Below, in pieces: positions 13,469-14,398 of a DNA stretch of 14,398 bases. A program made the position numbers and the translations under genes. The first letter of the stretch is position 1. Each line of letters begins with the position of its first letter. Source of the stretch: Fischerella sp. (GTDB taxonomy: Bacteria; Cyanobacteriota; Cyanobacteriia; Cyanobacteriales; Nostocaceae); NCBI GenBank assembly GCA_026419705.1, contig JANZYY010000044.1:1-14398 (forward strand). The letters are read 5' to 3'. The notes under the pieces are model-generated. The model was given only the letters and a program-made list of their open reading frames with translations. It had not been told where the DNA came from and did no database searches.

Positions 13469-13550
13469 GCTAACAGCTAATAGTTAATAGCCAACCACTC
13501 AGTTTTTCAGCACTGTGTAGTTATCATTATTCTATTAGCTATTAGCGTTA
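13469..13550. repeat. Heptamer repeats in inverted arrangement
   Basis: Direct units GCTAACA, GCTAATA, GTTAATA, GCCAACC (13469-13496) are followed at about 13532-13550 by an oppositely oriented stretch (CTATTAGCTATTAGCGTTA). GCTAATAG and CTATTAGC can pair. The element lies in the gap between two convergent genes and might serve as a transcript 3'-end structure for either. Confidence 0.6.
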
Positions 13551-13588
13551 AGATGTGTATTTAACCGGCGTAAATTAGCCTGAAGCTA

Positions 13589-14311
13589 CTAATTTGAATA
13601 CCCAGAAAAAATCAACTCATCGATCCAGTTTTCAACTTGTAAACGCAAACGCTGTCCTGCTTCTTTGCTTTTGGTTTCTGCAGAAGGTAGTAAAGTCAAG
13701 GCACGACGATAATCAGCGATCGCGCAATTCCATTCACCCCAAAGATGAAAGGCTCTACCCCGTTCAGCAAAAATATGACCTTCCAATTGACCGAAAAGCA
13801 ACGCCACCTCAAAATTATCAACAGCCTCTTCGTATTGCCCTAAATCGCGCAAAGTAATACCTCTGTTCAACCACGCCCGCACATAACTGGGATTCAAATC
13901 TAGCGCTTGGTCATAGTCTGCGATCGCTGCTATTAATTCCCCACGGGAAGCAAAGTAATTTGCCCGATTGTTATAAGCACTAGCCAATTTCGGATTTAGT
14001 TGCAAAGCTGTGTTGTAATCACAAAAAGCTTTTTGAGTTTCACCACACTCAAAATAAATCAGTCCCCGATTGTTGTAATCAATCGCATTGTGGGGATGGC
14101 GGTTAATTAGTTGACTCAAGAGCGCGATCGCCTCAGCATAATCTCCTTGTTGGGCCAAGCTCAAAGCACAAGAGCGTAAGTAACTGTCACCGCAAGTAGA
14201 TTCGCCGCTACCGTTGCCCTTTTGCTGTTGGACATTCTCGGTAGTTTTTAATACGTTTATGTATCTGTGATTTTGCTGTTCACCAGATGCTGGAAATGAG
14301 TGGCTGTTCAT
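13589..14311 (-). CDS. Tetratricopeptide repeat (TPR) protein
   Basis: Starting at ATG 14311, the product is 240 residues. After a polar, low-complexity N-terminus (1-40) there are five TPR units of 34 residues at about 42-75, 76-109, 110-143, 144-177 and 178-211, with the canonical pattern AxxxxNRGxxxxxxGxxxxAxxDYxxALxLxP (for example YNNRGLIYFECGETQKAF). A short helix, VENWIDELIF, ends it. TPR stacks are scaffolds for protein contacts; no enzyme domain or signal peptide is present, so the partner is unknown. The ATG is preferred because GGAAG lies just upstream; an in-frame GTG at 14389 would add 26 polar residues and lies too close to the window edge to judge its upstream signals. Confidence 0.88.
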   Translation of the reverse strand: MNSHSFPASGEQQNHRYINVLKTTENVQQQKGNGSGESTCGDSYLRSCALSLAQQGDYAEAIALLSQLINRHPHNAIDYNNRGLIYFECGETQKAFCDYNTALQLNPKLASAYNNRANYFASRGELIAAIADYDQALDLNPSYVRAWLNRGITLRDLGQYEEAVDNFEVALLFGQLEGHIFAERGRAFHLWGEWNCAIADYRRALTLLPSAETKSKEAGQRLRLQVENWIDELIFSGYSN

Positions 14312-14398
14312 ATCTTCCTGCCTGAGCTGCTTGCTCTGTGAAATCAACTTATAGTTTTCGGCGTGCTTGTGGTTCTGCCCCTGTGTCACTTGCTAAGG

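Noticed and set aside
14312..14389. GTG 14389 as start of the TPR protein
   Set aside because: The ATG at 14311 has GGAAG at good distance, and the extra 26 residues are low-complexity; the upstream signals of the GTG lie at the window edge.

Overview
The window comes from a cyanobacterium, most likely a filamentous, nostocalean-type one. Direct signs are a complete psaM (photosystem I subunit M), about a dozen copies of the cyanobacterial octamer GCGATCGC (HIP1), and at least five intergenic clusters of degenerate heptamers of the CTAACAA/CTACCAA type, which look like the short tandem repeats known from heterocyst formers. It is ordinary chromosomal sequence with low gene density and some decayed and mobile DNA.

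Layout. The window opens with the last 39 codons of a Ca2+/H+ antiporter (1-119), then a 321-residue alanine/glycine-rich repeat protein (161-1126). A minus-strand group follows: a class I methyltransferase (3128-2244) overlapping a HAD-family hydrolase by 4 bp (2247-1519), then tRNA-Ala(CGC) (1425-1353). Divergent to it is rtcB, the 3'-phosphate RNA ligase (3389-4918), which is split by a 348-nt insertion. A minus-strand ParA-type ATPase (5888-4983) and 505 bp without a convincing gene come next. Then there is a DrrAB-like ABC exporter (6395-7414 and 7531-8427) and a small cyanobacterial membrane protein (8636-8911). A decayed sterol-desaturase-family gene (8972-9752) is followed at once by a 156-bp MITE-like inverted-repeat element. 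Next are a PheS-core plus FDX-ACB single-chain phenylalanyl-tRNA-synthetase-like protein (10063-11073), a compact FGGY sugar kinase on the minus strand (12439-11183), psaM (12602-12697), a one-helix coiled-coil protein (12954-13364), and a TPR protein on the minus strand (14311-13589).

The standout is the rtcB insertion. It lies between the GGG and the N of the GGGNHFxE active-site motif. It can be folded by eye into a full group I intron: P1 with a U.G pair at the splice site, P2, P3-P8, P9, P10 and a terminal G. It carries a 52-codon ORF that resembles only the DNA-binding end of a homing endonuclease. Without splicing, the RNA ligase cannot be made as one chain. Second in interest is the PheRS-like protein, which has the domain order of the mitochondrial single-chain enzyme.

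The genes do not form one pathway. Likely functional units are methyltransferase/HAD (translationally coupled) and the ABC ATPase/permease pair, possibly with the small membrane protein. psaM stands alone, with a candidate RpaB/HLR1 site upstream.
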